Assembly: GCF_025770725.1 (NCBI RefSeq)
Contig: NZ_JANZKZ010000001.1
Location: forward strand, 496,001-560,000
DNA: 64,000 nucleotides
Direction: 5' to 3'
Source of the DNA: Sulfurospirillum oryzae
GTDB lineage: Bacteria; Campylobacterota; Campylobacteria; Campylobacterales; Sulfurospirillaceae
Part shown: positions 1 to 9,900 of the stretch, piece by piece
How positions within the stretch are numbered: position 1 is the stretch's first letter
How the letters are laid out: every line of letters starts with the position of its first letter
Program-made: the position numbers and the translations under genes
The notes under the pieces: generated by a model
The model's input: only the letters and a program-made list of their open reading frames with translations
What the model was told of the DNA's origin: nothing
Databases searched by the model: none

Positions 1-10
1 TCCAACTGGC

Positions 11-60
11 GATTTCAAGTAGAGATGAGTTGCCTCAAATTAAGCTTTCGCCTCTACTCT
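11..60 (-). promoter_or_regulatory. Probable L10 leader of rplJ (partial)
   Basis: The spacer just beyond rplA, where rplJ should follow on the minus strand, folds: bases 18-24 pair with 52-58 around a purine-rich interior. Position and shape fit the ribosomal protein L10 leader, the mRNA site bound by L10-L7/L12 to repress rplJL. rplJ itself lies outside the window, so this is inference from place and stem only. Confidence 0.45.
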
Positions 61-102
61 CTCCAATCATAAGATTAAGTACGTAAAATAGTTTTAAGAG
101 TC

Positions 103-807
103 TTATCTAAGATCGATAAGCTCTTGGTTCTCGAGGTTAATTGATGGGCTCATTGTAAGTGACAATGCAGCACATTTAATATATTTACCTTTTGCAGCAG
201 CAGGTTTATTTTTGTTAATTGCTTTGATAAATGCTTCAAAGTTCTCTCTGATTTGCTCAGATGTGAAGCTAATTTTACCAATACCTGCGTGGATGTTTCC
301 TTGTTTGTCAACACGGAAGTTTACTTGTCCACCTTTATTGTTCTCAACAGCCTTAGCAACGTCCATTGTTACAGTACCTGTTTTTGGATTTGGCATGATA
401 CCTTTTGGTCCAAGAATACGACCAACTTTACCCACTAAACCCATCATATTTGGTGTTGCAATTAAAACGTCAAAATTGATTTTACCAGCTTGAATATCTT
501 CGATCAAATCATCGCTACCAACAATATCAGCACCCGCCGCTCTTGCTTCATCTGCTTTTTCGTCTTTTGCAATAACAGCAACACGAACTGTTTTACCAGT
601 ACCTGCAGGAAGAACAACAGAGCCTCTTACCATTTGATCAGCATGTCTTGGATCAACATTAAGTTTAAGCGCTACTTCGATTGTTTCGTCAAATTTTGCA
701 GAAGCTAGGTTTTTAATATTGCCTAAAGCTTCATCAACTGAATATTTTTTTTCTTTGTCAACTTTTTTTAGAAGTTCTTGAAATCTTTTATTTACTTTCT
801 TTGCCAT
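103..807 (-). CDS. rplA: 50S ribosomal protein L1
   Basis: Full-length L1 (234 aa) of the large subunit stalk; it binds 23S rRNA and, in known systems, its own mRNA for feedback control. The sequence is recognisable throughout, including the conserved stretch [14 protein letters not shown] in the middle. The ATG at 807 is followed by the usual MAKK start. It sits in the minus-strand run nusG-rplK-rplA, 59 bp after rplK, with the presumed rplJ next. Confidence 0.98.
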   Translation of the reverse strand: MAKKVNKRFQELLKKVDKEKKYSVDEALGNIKNLASAKFDETIEVALKLNVDPRHADQMVRGSVVLPAGTGKTVRVAVIAKDEKADEARAAGADIVGSDDLIEDIQAGKINFDVLIATPNMMGLVGKVGRILGPKGIMPNPKTGTVTMDVAKAVENNKGGQVNFRVDKQGNIHAGIGKISFTSEQIRENFEAFIKAINKNKPAAAKGKYIKCAALSLTMSPSINLENQELIDLR

Positions 808-866
808 TCTTTATCTCCGCATAATTTTGCTTCCGCCTTTAAAACCCTGACGGTAAAGGGTAAGGA

Positions 867-1292
867 TTAATCGACGACGTTAATACCGATACTTCTAGCT
901 GAACCCGCAATAATTTTTGCAGCTGCTTCTTTATCTGTTGTATTAAGATCAGCGATTTTTTTCTCAACAATCTCAAGGATTTGAGCTTTGTTAAGTGTGC
1001 CTACTTTGTTTTTTAAAGGGTTGCTTGAACCACTTTTAAGGCCAACTGCTTTTTTGATAAGATCAGTAGCAGGTGGTTGTTTTGTAACAAATGTAAAACT
1101 TTTATCGGCATAAACAGTGATAACTACAGGAATTCTAAATCCTGCCATCTCTTTTGTTCTTTCGTTAAATGCTTTACAAAACTCCATAATGTTAACACCA
1201 CGTTGACCTAGGGCTGGTCCTACTGGAGGTGATGGATTTGCTTTAGCAGCTTCAATTTGCAATTTAATTTCGCCAATGACTTTTTTTGCCAT
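867..1292 (-). CDS. rplK: 50S ribosomal protein L11
   Basis: L11 (141 aa, normal length) forms the GTPase-associated centre with 23S rRNA and takes part in stringent-response signalling. The proline-rich [13 protein letters not shown] motif near residue 20 and the C-terminal rRNA-binding domain are clear. It starts 16 bp after the nusG stop, so it is almost certainly in the same transcript. Confidence 0.98.
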   Translation of the reverse strand: MAKKVIGEIKLQIEAAKANPSPPVGPALGQRGVNIMEFCKAFNERTKEMAGFRIPVVITVYADKSFTFVTKQPPATDLIKKAVGLKSGSSNPLKNKVGTLNKAQILEIVEKKIADLNTTDKEAAAKIIAGSARSIGINVVD

Positions 1293-1308
1293 TTCTTTTC
1301 CTTTACGC

Positions 1309-1839
1309 TTAAACTATTTTTTCAACTTGAGAATAGAGAATCTCAACTGGGGTACTTCTACCAAAGATTGAAACATTGAGTGTGAGTTTGCCATGAACCA
1401 TATCATACTCTTCAACTGAACCTGTAAAGTTTGCGAAAGGACCTTCTGTAATCCTAACACTCTCTCCATTTTCGAAGAAGATTTTTGGTTTTGGCGCACC
1501 TTTTTTCTCAGCTTTCTCCAAGATCAATGCAATGTCTTTTTCACTCAAAGGTGTAGGTTTTTTAGCCTCTCCGATGAATCTTCCGACTTTTGGCAAAGAT
1601 TGAATAAGATGCCAGAGTGCGGTGTCTAAATCTAGTTTTGCAAACGCATAACCAGGATAGAGACTTCGCTCACTAATCTTTTTTTTACCATTCTTAACTT
1701 CAATTACATCTTCGGTTGGAACAACGATTTGCTCCAACTTCTCAGCGATACCATGATCGTTGACAAGAGTAATAATTCCTTTTTTGACTGCTTGCTCACT
1801 ACCTGCATAGGTTTGAATTGCGTACCATCTATGTGCCAT
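1309..1839 (-). CDS. nusG: Transcription elongation/antitermination factor NusG
   Basis: NusG (176 aa) binds RNA polymerase and couples it to Rho or the ribosome. The N-terminal NGN domain opens with the typical [12 protein letters not shown]; a C-terminal KOW domain follows from about residue 120 ([14 protein letters not shown]). It lies between secE and rplK as in most bacteria and starts 9 bp after the secE stop. Confidence 0.98.
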   Translation of the reverse strand: MAHRWYAIQTYAGSEQAVKKGIITLVNDHGIAEKLEQIVVPTEDVIEVKNGKKKISERSLYPGYAFAKLDLDTALWHLIQSLPKVGRFIGEAKKPTPLSEKDIALILEKAEKKGAPKPKIFFENGESVRITEGPFANFTGSVEEYDMVHGKLTLNVSIFGRSTPVEILYSQVEKIV

Positions 1840-1848
1840 TCTTTCTCC

Positions 1849-2028
1849 TTAAATTAAAGAAGATAAAGAAAAAGACATAATAGCATCAATCAACGCTAAG
1901 AAGAGTGAAATTACGGTTACGACAACGAAAACAGAAATGAAAGCATTTCGAATCTGTTCTTTAGTCGGAAAAATAACTTTTGACAATTCAGCTTTAGAAT
2001 GATGATAATAAGCTCTTAATTTTTCCAT
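1849..2028 (-). CDS. secE: Preprotein translocase subunit SecE
   Basis: A 59-codon gene between tRNA-Trp and nusG. Translation begins MEKLRAYYHHSKAELSKVIF and contains the SecE signature around PTKEQ, followed by one hydrophobic transmembrane helix (about residues 30-55). This is the short single-helix SecE of most bacteria, part of the SecYEG channel in the inner membrane. Conserved position before nusG supports the call. Confidence 0.95.
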   Translation of the reverse strand: MEKLRAYYHHSKAELSKVIFPTKEQIRNAFISVFVVVTVISLFLALIDAIMSFSLSSLI

Positions 2029-2045
2029 TGTATTACCTCGACTAG

Positions 2046-2121
2046 TGGCAGGGTAGGAGGGACTCGAACCCCCAACCTGCGGTTTTGGAGACCGACGCTC
2101 TACCGTTGGAGCTACTACCCT
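2046..2121 (-). tRNA. tRNA-Trp (anticodon CCA)
   Basis: Complete cloverleaf on the minus strand with a 7-bp acceptor stem (AGGGTAG/CTACCCT), anticodon loop TCTCCAAA reading CCA, a T-loop GTTCGAGTC and an encoded CCA end. It lies between rpmG and secE in the tuf-nusG transcript, a common arrangement. Confidence 0.97.
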
Positions 2122-2130
2122 ACATGATTA

Positions 2131-2157
2131 AGTTAAGTCTGTATTAGAGACTTAACT
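2131..2157. other. Stem-loop between rpmG and tRNA-Trp
   Basis: Bases 2131-2139 and 2149-2157 are a perfect 9-bp inverted repeat with a 9-base loop, overlapping the rpmG stop codon. No T-run follows on the minus strand, so an RNA processing or 3'-end stabilising site is more likely than a terminator. Confidence 0.5.
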
Positions 2158-2310
2158 TTTTAATTTCACTTCTTTGTGAACAGTGTGTTTTTTCAGTCTT
2201 GGACAATACTTGCTAAGTTCAACTTTTTCAGTAACTGTCTTGCTGTTTTTGGTTGTAGTGTAATTAATGTCACCACATTCAGAACACTTTAGTCCGATTT
2301 TAACGGTCAT
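2152..2310 (-). CDS. rpmG: 50S ribosomal protein L33
   Basis: A 52-residue protein beginning [20 protein letters not shown] with two Cys pairs (CSEC near residue 9 and one Cys at 36 in YCPRLKKH). It matches L33 of the large subunit in length and sequence; three of the four zinc-ribbon cysteines are present. It lies 51 bp after tuf and before tRNA-Trp, the usual order. Confidence 0.95.
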   Translation of the reverse strand: MTVKIGLKCSECGDINYTTTKNSKTVTEKVELSKYCPRLKKHTVHKEVKLKS

Positions 2311-2325
2311 AATATTTCCTTGACT

Positions 2326-2358
2326 AAATTACACGTAAGGGTTCCCCCTTACATGTTA
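2326..2358. other. Hairpin in the tuf-rpmG spacer
   Basis: Bases 2335-2341 (GTAAGGG) pair with 2346-2352 (CCCTTAC) around a 4-base loop, with imperfect extension outward. It contains a near copy of the window-wide ACATGT palindrome at 2351-2356. No T-run follows; function unknown. Confidence 0.35.
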
Positions 2359-2361
2359 AAA

Positions 2362-3561
2362 TTACTTGATGATTGTAGAAACAACACCCGCACCAACAGT
2401 TCTACCACCCTCACGGATTGCAAAACGAGTACCTTCTTCAAGAGCGATAGGTGCGATAAGTGCTACTTTAATTTTTACGTTATCACCAGGCATAACCATC
2501 TCAGTACCTTCTGGTAATGTGATAGAACCTGTTACGTCTGTTGTACGAACATAGAATTGTGGTCTATAGTTGTTAAAGAATGGAGTATGTCTACCACCCT
2601 CTTCTTTTGAAAGAACATAGATTTCAGCTTCAAAGTCAGTGTGAGGAGTGATTGATTTTGGCTTACAAAGAACCATACCACGCTCAACTTCTTCTTTTTT
2701 GATACCACGTAGCAAGATACCACAGTTATCACCAGCTTCACCACGCTCCATCTCTTTACGGAACATTTCAACACCAGTTACAGTTGTAGTTTTTGTGTCT
2801 TTGATACCTACGATTTCAATAGTCTCACCAATTTTTACAGCGCCTCTTTCGATTTTACCTGTAACAACGGTACCACGACCTGAAATTGAGAATACGTCTT
2901 CGATTGGCATCAAGAAATCTTTTTCAGTTTCACGTTGTGGAACTGGAATATAAGCATCAACTGCTGCCATAAGATCAAGAATTTTTTGACCCCATGGTCC
3001 AACAGTACCAGCTTTTGCTTCTTCAAGTGCTTTAAGAGCTGAACCAGAAACGATTGGAGTATCGTCACCTGGGAAGTCATAAACAGAAAGAAGTTCGCGA
3101 ATTTCCATTTCAACGAGTTCAAGAAGTTCTTCGTCATCAACCATATCAGCTTTGTTCATGAAAACAACGATATAAGGAACACCTACTTGACGTGAAAGAA
3201 GAATGTGCTCACGAGTTTGTGGCATAGGACCATCTGCTGCAGAAACAACAAGGATCGCGCCGTCCATTTGAGCAGCACCAGTAATCATGTTTTTAACGTA
3301 ATCCGCGTGACCTGGACAGTCTACGTGAGCGTAGTGGCGATTTTCTGTTTCATATTCAATGTGAGAAGTTGCAATAGTAATACCGCGCTCTCTCTCTTCA
3401 GGAGCGTTATCAATACCATCGTAATCTTTAAATTCACAAAGACCTTTTGTCGCTAGAACTGCTGAGATTGCAGCTGTAAGCGTAGTTTTACCATGATCAA
3501 CGTGACCGATGGTTCCAATGTTAACGTGTGGCTTGGTTCTAGAGAACTTTTCTTTTGCCAT
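2362..3561 (-). CDS. tuf: Elongation factor Tu
   Basis: EF-Tu (399 aa) carries aminoacyl-tRNA to the ribosome as a GTP complex. G-domain motifs are intact: GHVDHGKT at residues 19-26, the DCPGH switch II motif near 80 and NKAD near 136; domains 2 and 3 follow. The ATG at 3561 has a strong GGAGG upstream. The open frame continues upstream through tRNA-Thr, but that extension is not coding. It is co-transcribed with the four upstream tRNAs, like tufB in E. coli. Confidence 0.99.
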   Translation of the reverse strand: MAKEKFSRTKPHVNIGTIGHVDHGKTTLTAAISAVLATKGLCEFKDYDGIDNAPEERERGITIATSHIEYETENRHYAHVDCPGHADYVKNMITGAAQMDGAILVVSAADGPMPQTREHILLSRQVGVPYIVVFMNKADMVDDEELLELVEMEIRELLSVYDFPGDDTPIVSGSALKALEEAKAGTVGPWGQKILDLMAAVDAYIPVPQRETEKDFLMPIEDVFSISGRGTVVTGKIERGAVKIGETIEIVGIKDTKTTTVTGVEMFRKEMERGEAGDNCGILLRGIKKEEVERGMVLCKPKSITPHTDFEAEIYVLSKEEGGRHTPFFNNYRPQFYVRTTDVTGSITLPEGTEMVMPGDNVKIKVALIAPIALEEGTRFAIREGGRTVGAGVVSTIIK

Positions 3562-3635
3562 TTTTTCCTCCGTAATGAGTTTGTTTTTTTTAATACATTT
3601 CAATTTGTCAAAGTTATTTAAAACTTTTTGAGTGA

Positions 3636-3710
<75 letters not shown>

Positions 3711-3855
3711 CGACTACAAAAGGGTGAACCAAATTGTACCGAAACAATAATAATGATTTGATTTTATTAAGAAAGGAAGGTAAGACTACTGAACTTGTTC
3801 TGTAGTGCCCTAAAGCAGAAGAAATTCAACAGCTCCCAGTTTGCTTATAAAATCT

Positions 3856-3932
3856 TGGAGCGGGAGACGGGACTCGAACCCGCGACCCCCAGCTTGGAAG
3901 GCTAATGCTCTAGCCAACTGAGCTACTCCCGC
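3856..3932 (-). tRNA. tRNA-Gly (anticodon TCC)
   Basis: Minus-strand cloverleaf with acceptor GCGGGAG/CTCCCGC, anticodon loop CTTCCAA reading TCC, and encoded CCA. Two bases separate it from tRNA-Tyr. Confidence 0.97.
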
Positions 3933-3934
3933 AA

Positions 3935-4019
<85 letters not shown>

Positions 4020-4071
4020 GTATTTTTACCATTTTCATTGCTGGTCAAACACTGTCTTTCACAAACAAAAA

Positions 4072-4147
4072 TGGAGCTGGTGAACGGAATCGAACCGCCG
4101 ACCTACTGCTTACAAGGCAGTTGCTCTACCAACTGAGCTACACCAGC
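4072..4147 (-). tRNA. tRNA-Thr (anticodon TGT)
   Basis: Minus-strand cloverleaf with acceptor GCTGGTG/CACCAGC, anticodon loop CTTGTAA reading TGT, and encoded CCA. First gene of the tRNA-tuf-nusG transcript. Confidence 0.97.
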
Positions 4148-4167
4148 ACCCTTGATTGTGAGGTGAA

Positions 4168-4196
4168 ATTATATCTCAAAAGATTTCCAAAGTCAA
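4168..4196 (-). promoter_or_regulatory. Sigma-70 promoter of the tRNA-tuf operon
   Basis: On the minus strand TTGACT (4191-4196) and TATAAT (4168-4173) are separated by exactly 17 bp, 20 bp upstream of the first tRNA. This near-perfect promoter fits the high expression expected for tRNA and EF-Tu genes. Confidence 0.88.
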
Positions 4197-4265
4197 TACT
4201 TTTTTAGATATTTTACTTAAATATTCGCTAAAATAGCCTCTTATGTTCGCAATCAAAGGGTTATC

Positions 4266-5009
4266 ATGAAAATTTTATTCTCTCCAAGTGAAACCAAAAG
4301 CCCTAAACAGACCTCCGATTCTATCAATGAAAACAGCTTTATCTTTTCCTATTTATATGAAAAACGCTATCATGTATTAGCGCGCTATCAAACGCTTTTA
4401 GAGGAACATCATTTGGAGAAGTTGGAGCAACTTTTTGGGCTTAAAGATGAACAAAAGATACTTTTACAAGCCTCTAAAAATATTTTTACCACTTTTACAT
4501 GTAAAGCCATTGAGCGTTATACAGGCATTGCGTACGATCATCTGCTTTTTGACACATTAGATAAGAACGCACAAATGTATCTTGAAACAAATGTTATGAT
4601 CTTCTCCAACCTTTTTGGTCCTATTTTAGCGGGCGATATGATCCCAGAATATAAACTCCAGCAAGGTCAAAGTTTGGATGGTTTTAAGAGCGAGCTTTTC
4701 TATAAAGAACATTTTAGTAACGCTATAGACGAATGGATAGGAGAAGAGAGTGTTTTAGACTTGCGTGCTGGCTTTTATGAGAAATTCTACACCCTCAAAC
4801 GACCTTACGTTACGATGAAATTTCTCAAAAATGGCAAGATTGTCAGTCACTTTGCAAAAGCCTATCGTGGGCAAGTTCTGCGTGAAGTTGCTTTTGTAAA
4901 ACCTCGCGATGAAAAAGAGCTTGGAAACATCAGCTTTAGTGGGCTTCGCATCCGTGAAATCATAGAACAAAAACTCAAACGAGAATATGTCTTTGACATT
5001 ATTGATTGA
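4266..5009 (+). CDS. yaaA: YaaA family peroxide-stress protein (DUF328)
   Basis: A 247-aa protein of the YaaA/DUF328 family, which in E. coli lowers intracellular free iron during peroxide stress and binds DNA. The N-terminus MKILFSPSETK matches the family opening (ISPAKT type), and the C-terminal half has the conserved pattern PYVTMKFLKNGKIVSHFAKA and GLRIREI. The ATG at 4266 has AAAGGG upstream. A copy of the TTACATGTAA word lies inside (4495-4504), encoding Thr-Cys-Lys. Stand-alone gene, divergent from the tRNA operon. Confidence 0.85.
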   Translation: MKILFSPSETKSPKQTSDSINENSFIFSYLYEKRYHVLARYQTLLEEHHLEKLEQLFGLKDEQKILLQASKNIFTTFTCKAIERYTGIAYDHLLFDTLDKNAQMYLETNVMIFSNLFGPILAGDMIPEYKLQQGQSLDGFKSELFYKEHFSNAIDEWIGEESVLDLRAGFYEKFYTLKRPYVTMKFLKNGKIVSHFAKAYRGQVLREVAFVKPRDEKELGNISFSGLRIREIIEQKLKREYVFDIID

Positions 5010-5060
5010 TTTGAATTAAAAAGATACAATAACGTCAAATTTGCATATGAAGGAAACGTT

Positions 5061-5303
5061 ATGGCTGTTTTACAATGGATCGTTATTGGCATACTGATTT
5101 ACGCCATCTATTATCTTATCAATAAATATGAACGAAGAGTTGATGAACTGACCAGACTCATTGAGCTTAACCGTGAAGAGATTAACGCCAACAAAAAAGA
5201 CATCGCCAAAAACCGTGAAAAAATCGAAAAAACAGCAGAGGGCGTTGCTAAAAACAAAGAAAAACTCGACCTTAATCAAAGCATTATAGAAAAACTCAAA
5301 TAA
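5061..5303 (+). CDS. Small membrane-anchored coiled-coil protein
   Basis: An 80-aa protein of unknown function. Residues 4-22 form one hydrophobic helix (LQWIVIGILIYAIYYLI); the rest is charged and Asn/Lys/Glu-rich with leucines and isoleucines at heptad-like spacing, so a membrane-anchored coiled coil is likely. A good ribosome site (AAGGAAA) precedes the ATG, 51 bp after yaaA. No family recognised; function not inferred. Confidence 0.7.
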   Translation: MAVLQWIVIGILIYAIYYLINKYERRVDELTRLIELNREEINANKKDIAKNREKIEKTAEGVAKNKEKLDLNQSIIEKLK

Positions 5304-5316
5304 TTGAGTAACTCCT

Positions 5317-5340
5317 AGAGGATAAACTCGTTTGTCCTCT
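5317..5340 (+). terminator. Probable terminator after the coiled-coil gene
   Basis: AGAGGATAAAC (5317-5327) and GTTTGTCCTCT (5330-5340) form a long stem with one G-T pair, 14 bp after the stop at 5303. The following T-run is weak. Confidence 0.5.
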
Positions 5341-5354
5341 TAACACTTAGGGTA

Positions 5355-5386
5355 TAAAAAGTTAAAAGTTTAGCCCTGACCCCTTT
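5355..5386 (+). repeat. Solo copy of the RAYT-element terminal repeat
   Basis: These 32 bases are identical to 45975-46006, the right end of the transposon near gyrA, and their core (GTTTAGCCCTGACCCC) is the inverted repeat at its left end. No transposase gene lies here. It is a stray REP-like unit or the scar of a lost element, 2 bp past the end of the next gene. Confidence 0.9.
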
Positions 5387-5388
5387 AT

Positions 5389-6330
5389 TTATTTTTTTCC
5401 TTTTATATATTTGTTGTAAAGTTTTATGTTTAAATCAACTGCGTGTTTTGCTGAACCGTAGGATGCAATATATTTAAAGCCATCTCCATTGTAATAGAGA
5501 TAACTCTGACTTTCACATATTTCCCAGCCCCATGGACTATAATATCTATTCCCCAATGCAAAATCAGGTGCGATATTGTAAAAAAATGGGGAATCTGATC
5601 TATTATAAGCAATAGTATTACCCGTTTGATTCTCTATGATTTTTGTCTCATCTGAGTAGAGGAACTTCCTTGAAAAAGGGTTCAGCCTAACTTCATTGAA
5701 AGTGACCGTGTAGTTCATCTGAGGCATAGCGTTTTTGTCATCATAGATGGTTTCTTGGAGTTCAAAGCTATTTAAAAGAGCACTTAATTTATTTCTCAAA
5801 ACATCATTTTCTTTGTCCATGCTAAGATATTTGTCTCTCGTCTCTTTCCAGTTTGGAGGGTATGAGTCGGTAGCTTTTTTGAACTCTTGGCGTAGTTTCT
5901 GAAGTTCTTTGGAAAAGGTGGCGTACTCTTCTGCTAATTGATAATATTCTTGTGATACATCTTTGTATTGGTAAACATAAACTTTACCATCAGGTGCATT
6001 GAGAGCCATAACCTTTAGACGAATATCATTAAGATAGTTTTTAACCATCAACTCTCTATCTTTCTTGTCAAATCCTGGATAAACATTGTCTTCCCAGTAG
6101 ATGCTTATTGGGTATTCCACTTTCTTATTGACATAAGTCGATGGTGTCGTAAGACAATAATAAGCCCCTAATGTATTGGTGATGATGATGTCATAGGTTG
6201 GCAATAGTATAAAAAAAGCCAACGCACCTCTTTTTATCCACTTGTTATCTGTTTTTTGTTTAACAAATTTATAGATACCTATCGCTACTAAAATATAAAC
6301 AAGCAAAGCTGCGCCTAAAATCATTGGCAT
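5389..6330 (-). CDS. Membrane-anchored protein of unknown function
   Basis: A 313-aa protein I do not recognise. The first 60 residues contain two hydrophobic helices (about 3-22 and 33-53) around a short basic loop. The remainder is polar, with a charged helical stretch at about residues 130-190 (LAEEYATFSKELQKLRQEF) that could be coiled coil, and a Tyr/Asn-rich C-terminus. GGAGG lies 9 bp before the ATG. It stands alone, with a transposon end repeat directly after its stop and a long spacer upstream, so it may belong to an accessory insert. Confidence 0.65.
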   Translation of the reverse strand: MPMILGAALLVYILVAIGIYKFVKQKTDNKWIKRGALAFFILLPTYDIIITNTLGAYYCLTTPSTYVNKKVEYPISIYWEDNVYPGFDKKDRELMVKNYLNDIRLKVMALNAPDGKVYVYQYKDVSQEYYQLAEEYATFSKELQKLRQEFKKATDSYPPNWKETRDKYLSMDKENDVLRNKLSALLNSFELQETIYDDKNAMPQMNYTVTFNEVRLNPFSRKFLYSDETKIIENQTGNTIAYNRSDSPFFYNIAPDFALGNRYYSPWGWEICESQSYLYYNGDGFKYIASYGSAKHAVDLNIKLYNKYIKGKK

Positions 6331-6351
6331 TGGATTTTTCCTCCATTTTTA

Positions 6352-6369
6352 ATCTTTACATGTAAAGAT
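6352..6369. repeat. TTTACATGTAAA palindrome, 18-bp version
   Basis: ATCTTTACATGTAAAGAT is a perfect 18-bp palindrome just upstream of the unknown gene at 5389-6330. It is one of the 27 exact TTACATGTAA copies in the window. Confidence 0.9.
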
Positions 6370-6949
6370 ATTTCTTGCTCTTTTCTCCACCGTTTCAACA
6401 TACCACCTCCTTATGTTCTTTCGCTTTTCCTAGCTCATGCCATCCTAGTTTTTTCATCATCTTTTGCCCTTTTTGATGTTATTTATATCTTTACATGTAA
6501 AGCCGTTTTACCCCTGTTAGTTCACCACATTGTGTACAACAAGAAGGAACATTCTTTTGGACTAAGAGAGCTTGTATCTGTTTGGTTGGCAACACCTTTG
6601 AAACATCTATCATGTAACAACACGGTGCTTGTGTTCCAGCCACAAAGTAGTAACGCATTTTTTCTTTTTCCAAGTAAGAACACTGAAATGTTTTATAGGA
6701 GAAAGGCTCTGTTTTGTAATGTGTTTGATAACTTTTTTGATGAGTGAACATGGTCGATCTCTTTCATGTAACCTACTGTATTTAAAAGCATGAATGGTCG
6801 ATGTCGTGCAAATATCTTTATAAGCATGGGGCAAAAGTTTACAGTTCTTTACATTCCATTTTGAGTAACGCCTATATCTAACTGTTTATGTAAGTTACAT
6901 TCTAGACATTATAACCTTAAAATTAATAGCACACTATAGGCTCAAATTT
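6370..6949. other. Long intergenic region before the putA end
   Basis: Apart from a second palindrome copy (CTTTACATGTAAAG, 6489-6502) and a possible small gene at 6491-6658, I see no RNA gene, transposase fragment or clear promoter here. The region lies between two minus-strand genes. Confidence 0.6.
6491..6658 (-). CDS. Possible small Cys-rich protein (55 aa)
   Basis: A short open frame beginning MRYYFVAGTQAPCC with a purine-rich stretch (GGAAAAAGAAAAA) before the ATG at 6658. It has four further cysteines in two CC/CxxC-like groups (SCCTQCGE) near the C-terminus. The frame ends on the TTACATGTAA word, which supplies the last codons (Tyr-Met-stop). Codon use is unremarkable. A longer version would start at 6748. 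No family recognised; it may not be expressed. Confidence 0.3.
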   Translation of the reverse strand: MRYYFVAGTQAPCCYMIDVSKVLPTKQIQALLVQKNVPSCCTQCGELTGVKRLYM

Positions 6950-6968
6950 CAGGGGCAAGGCGCCCCTG
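6950..6968 (-). terminator. putA terminator hairpin
   Basis: CAGGGGC (6950-6956) and GCCCCTG (6962-6968) form a 7-bp GC-rich stem with a 5-base loop, 8 bp past the putA stop. The downstream bases on the minus strand are AAATTT, a weak tail. Confidence 0.65.
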
Positions 6969-6976
6969 TCGTAGTT

Positions 6977-9900
6977 TTAGGCTTTAATGCCTCTGGCTCC
7001 TAGATTTCCGTAACGATGATAACTGTGCGAAATACTCTGTTCAGCGAAATAGTGCAACAACTCTACGCGTCCTTCCATTAAAGGTTTCGACCTTACAATA
7101 CACTTCGCTTTTTTTGCCGCTTCTTGATAGACAAAAGCCGAAATCAGTGCTTCATGCGCATAGAAAATTTTATCCACACGATCAAAGGAGCGCGTGAAAT
7201 TCATTTCATCTTCACGTACAAGCGTATCATGTGGTTCAAGAATGCTCTCTTTGTTTTCATAAAGGAATGAAACCACACTGTCTTCAACGCTCATATCAAT
7301 GCTGACATGTAAAGCTATTTTAGCAATTTTAGCCGCTAAAATACGGCTCATGACATCAAAAAGCCCATCCTCTTTACTTACACGGATTGTAATTTTTGAA
7401 AGCGGGAGATACCTAAAGAGATTGTCTTCGCCTCTTACTTTCACAAAATCCTTCTCTTTACTAAATTCTTCTTCGTAATTTTCAAAATAACTTCCAAGAG
7501 CAAGGCTCAGTTTTTCAAAATCCTCTTTGAACCCAACATGCGCACCTTTACTGCAGCCATCACTCCAGCCCTCAATAAGATGGATAAATTTATGGCTTAC
7601 CGAGTGGTTGATTTTAGGCACGGCTACCTCTTCAAAGTCCATAAACTGTGTGATGTAATTGTGAATACCCGCTTTTCTACCTGCGCCCACGGCTGATTTG
7701 CCTAACCCTCCAAAAGGTTGACGTAGTACTACAGCTCCCGTTGTGCCACGATTGATGTAAAGATTTCCCGCTTTGAGATGTTTTTTCCAATACGCCACTT
7801 CGCGCTCATCCAATGACTCAATGCCCGAAGTCAACCCGTATCCTGTGGCATTGACAATCTCGATGGCATGCTTCAAGTCTTTTGCACACATCACAGAGAG
7901 TACGGGGCCAAAAAGCTCGTTCATGTGGCAAAAACTGCCCTCTTTTACGCCCCATTTAATGCACGGTTTGAGCATGTATTCGTTTTCGTCTGCATACGAA
8001 GGTGCTAACGCCCAACTCTCGCCTACTTCAAGGTTTTCAAGTGCATGTTTTAGCGCTCCACTCACCGGATTGGCAAGGGTTCCTAAACGATTGGTAAAGT
8101 CCCACACCGAGCCTACATGTAAACTCTTAGCCGCATCAATCAGCCCTGCTTTAAAGTGTGGGTCATTGTAAACCTCTTCTTCTAAAATCAAAAGTGACGT
8201 TGCGGAACATTTTTGACCGCTATTGGAAAAAGCGGAGTGAATCACATTTTTAATCGCTTGATCGCGATCACTCATCGCGGTGACAATGGTGGCGTCTTTT
8301 CCACCCGTCTCCGCGCTTAGAAGAAGGTTGGGGCGACTTTCTAGCATTTTATACGCGGTCTCTTCACCGCCCGTTAAAATGACAAAATCCACTTTCTCGT
8401 TTTTGATGAGATGCTCACCCGCCAAACTTCCCGAGCAGGGTACAAATTGGAGTGTATTTTGACTGACTCCTGCTTCCCAGAAACATTGGCAAAGCTCATA
8501 CGCGCAAAGCGCTGCTGCGCTGGCTGGCTTGATGATAACACAGTTTCCAGCCGCTAATGCCGCACTGATGCCACCCACGGGAATCGCAATCGGAAAGTTC
8601 CAAGGTGGTGTTACAACACCCACCCCTTTGCCTTTACATGTAAGATTTTTATAGCCCTCAAAATAGCGCGCACTGTGACCGTAAAACTCTAAAAAGTCGA
8701 TGGCTTCACTCACCTCAACATCGGTTTCACTAAAGACTTTTCCTACTTCAGCCGCAGCGACACCGATCAGATCAGCTCTTTTAGCGCGTACTTTATTGGC
8801 GACCAAACAGAGGACTTTTTGGCGCTCACTCACACTTAGACTTCTCCAACCGTCTTTATCTTCTACGGCAACCGCGATGGCTTTTTCTAAATCCTCTTTG
8901 GTTGCGATGGCGTATTTGCCACATATCACGCCCTCTCCCAGTTGAGACTTGTCGATGACCTCTTTGACTTCACGCTCTAAAATCAACTCACCCCCCACCA
9001 CCACAGGCGCAATGCCAAGCGCTTCACCCGCTTTTTTCTTCCATTTTGCACGAATACCTCTCGCCCACTCTTTATTCGGTGGCAAGATAAAGTCGGTGTC
9101 GGCTTCACCATGATAGTACCCCGTAAAGAAACTTCCACCTTCATAATTTTCCCACTTCTCCGTAAGCCTGTTTTGCTGACGTTTAGCACCTATAAAAATA
9201 TGTTTGGCGTTTTCAAAAGAGGCCATAAATTTCTGCTTTTGTGTTTCCCATTCGGGTGTGCCCACTTTAAGACCAAAAGAGTAGCGAATAAAATTTTCAA
9301 CCCCCGTATTTTCATCCAAACGTCTGACCAGATAAGCTATGGCGTTGGTAAACTGCTCTTTTTTCGCAATCGGTGCGTATAAAATAACTTCCCCGCTGAT
9401 CTGTTTAATCGCAAGGCGTGCCGACTCACACATGCCTTCTAGCATCTCCATGCTAAAGTACTCGGTCGTGCCATACTCACGTGAGAGCTCATACCCATAC
9501 GCCAATTCAAACAGATTGTGTGAAGCCATGCCGATGTTGACATACTTCGCATTTTCAGCCCTTAGAGCAAATTCGCCCATCACTTTGTAGTTGCTATCGG
9601 TGTCAATTTTTTGAGTAAAGGTGACCATTTCCCAGTGACGAAGCCCCGCTTCTGTCTCTTCCATCTCCATATTAGCACCCTTAACGAGGCGCATTTTGAT
9701 CGGAACACCCCCATTTTCAACACGTTTTTTAGCCCACTCGACCAATTTTTGCTGCCATAAATGAGAATCAGGAAGGTAGGCTTGAAGCACAATCCCCGCA
9801 CGGAAATCTTGAAACTCAGCAAGATCGAGTGTTTGGGTAAAGGCACTAAACGTAAGAGAAAGGTCACGGTACTCTTCCATATCAAGGTTGATAAATTTGT

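Noticed and set aside
2131-2157. Rho-independent terminator splitting the tuf-rpmG and secE-nusG messages
   Set aside because: The T-rich side is on the plus strand, not after the stem in the direction of transcription.
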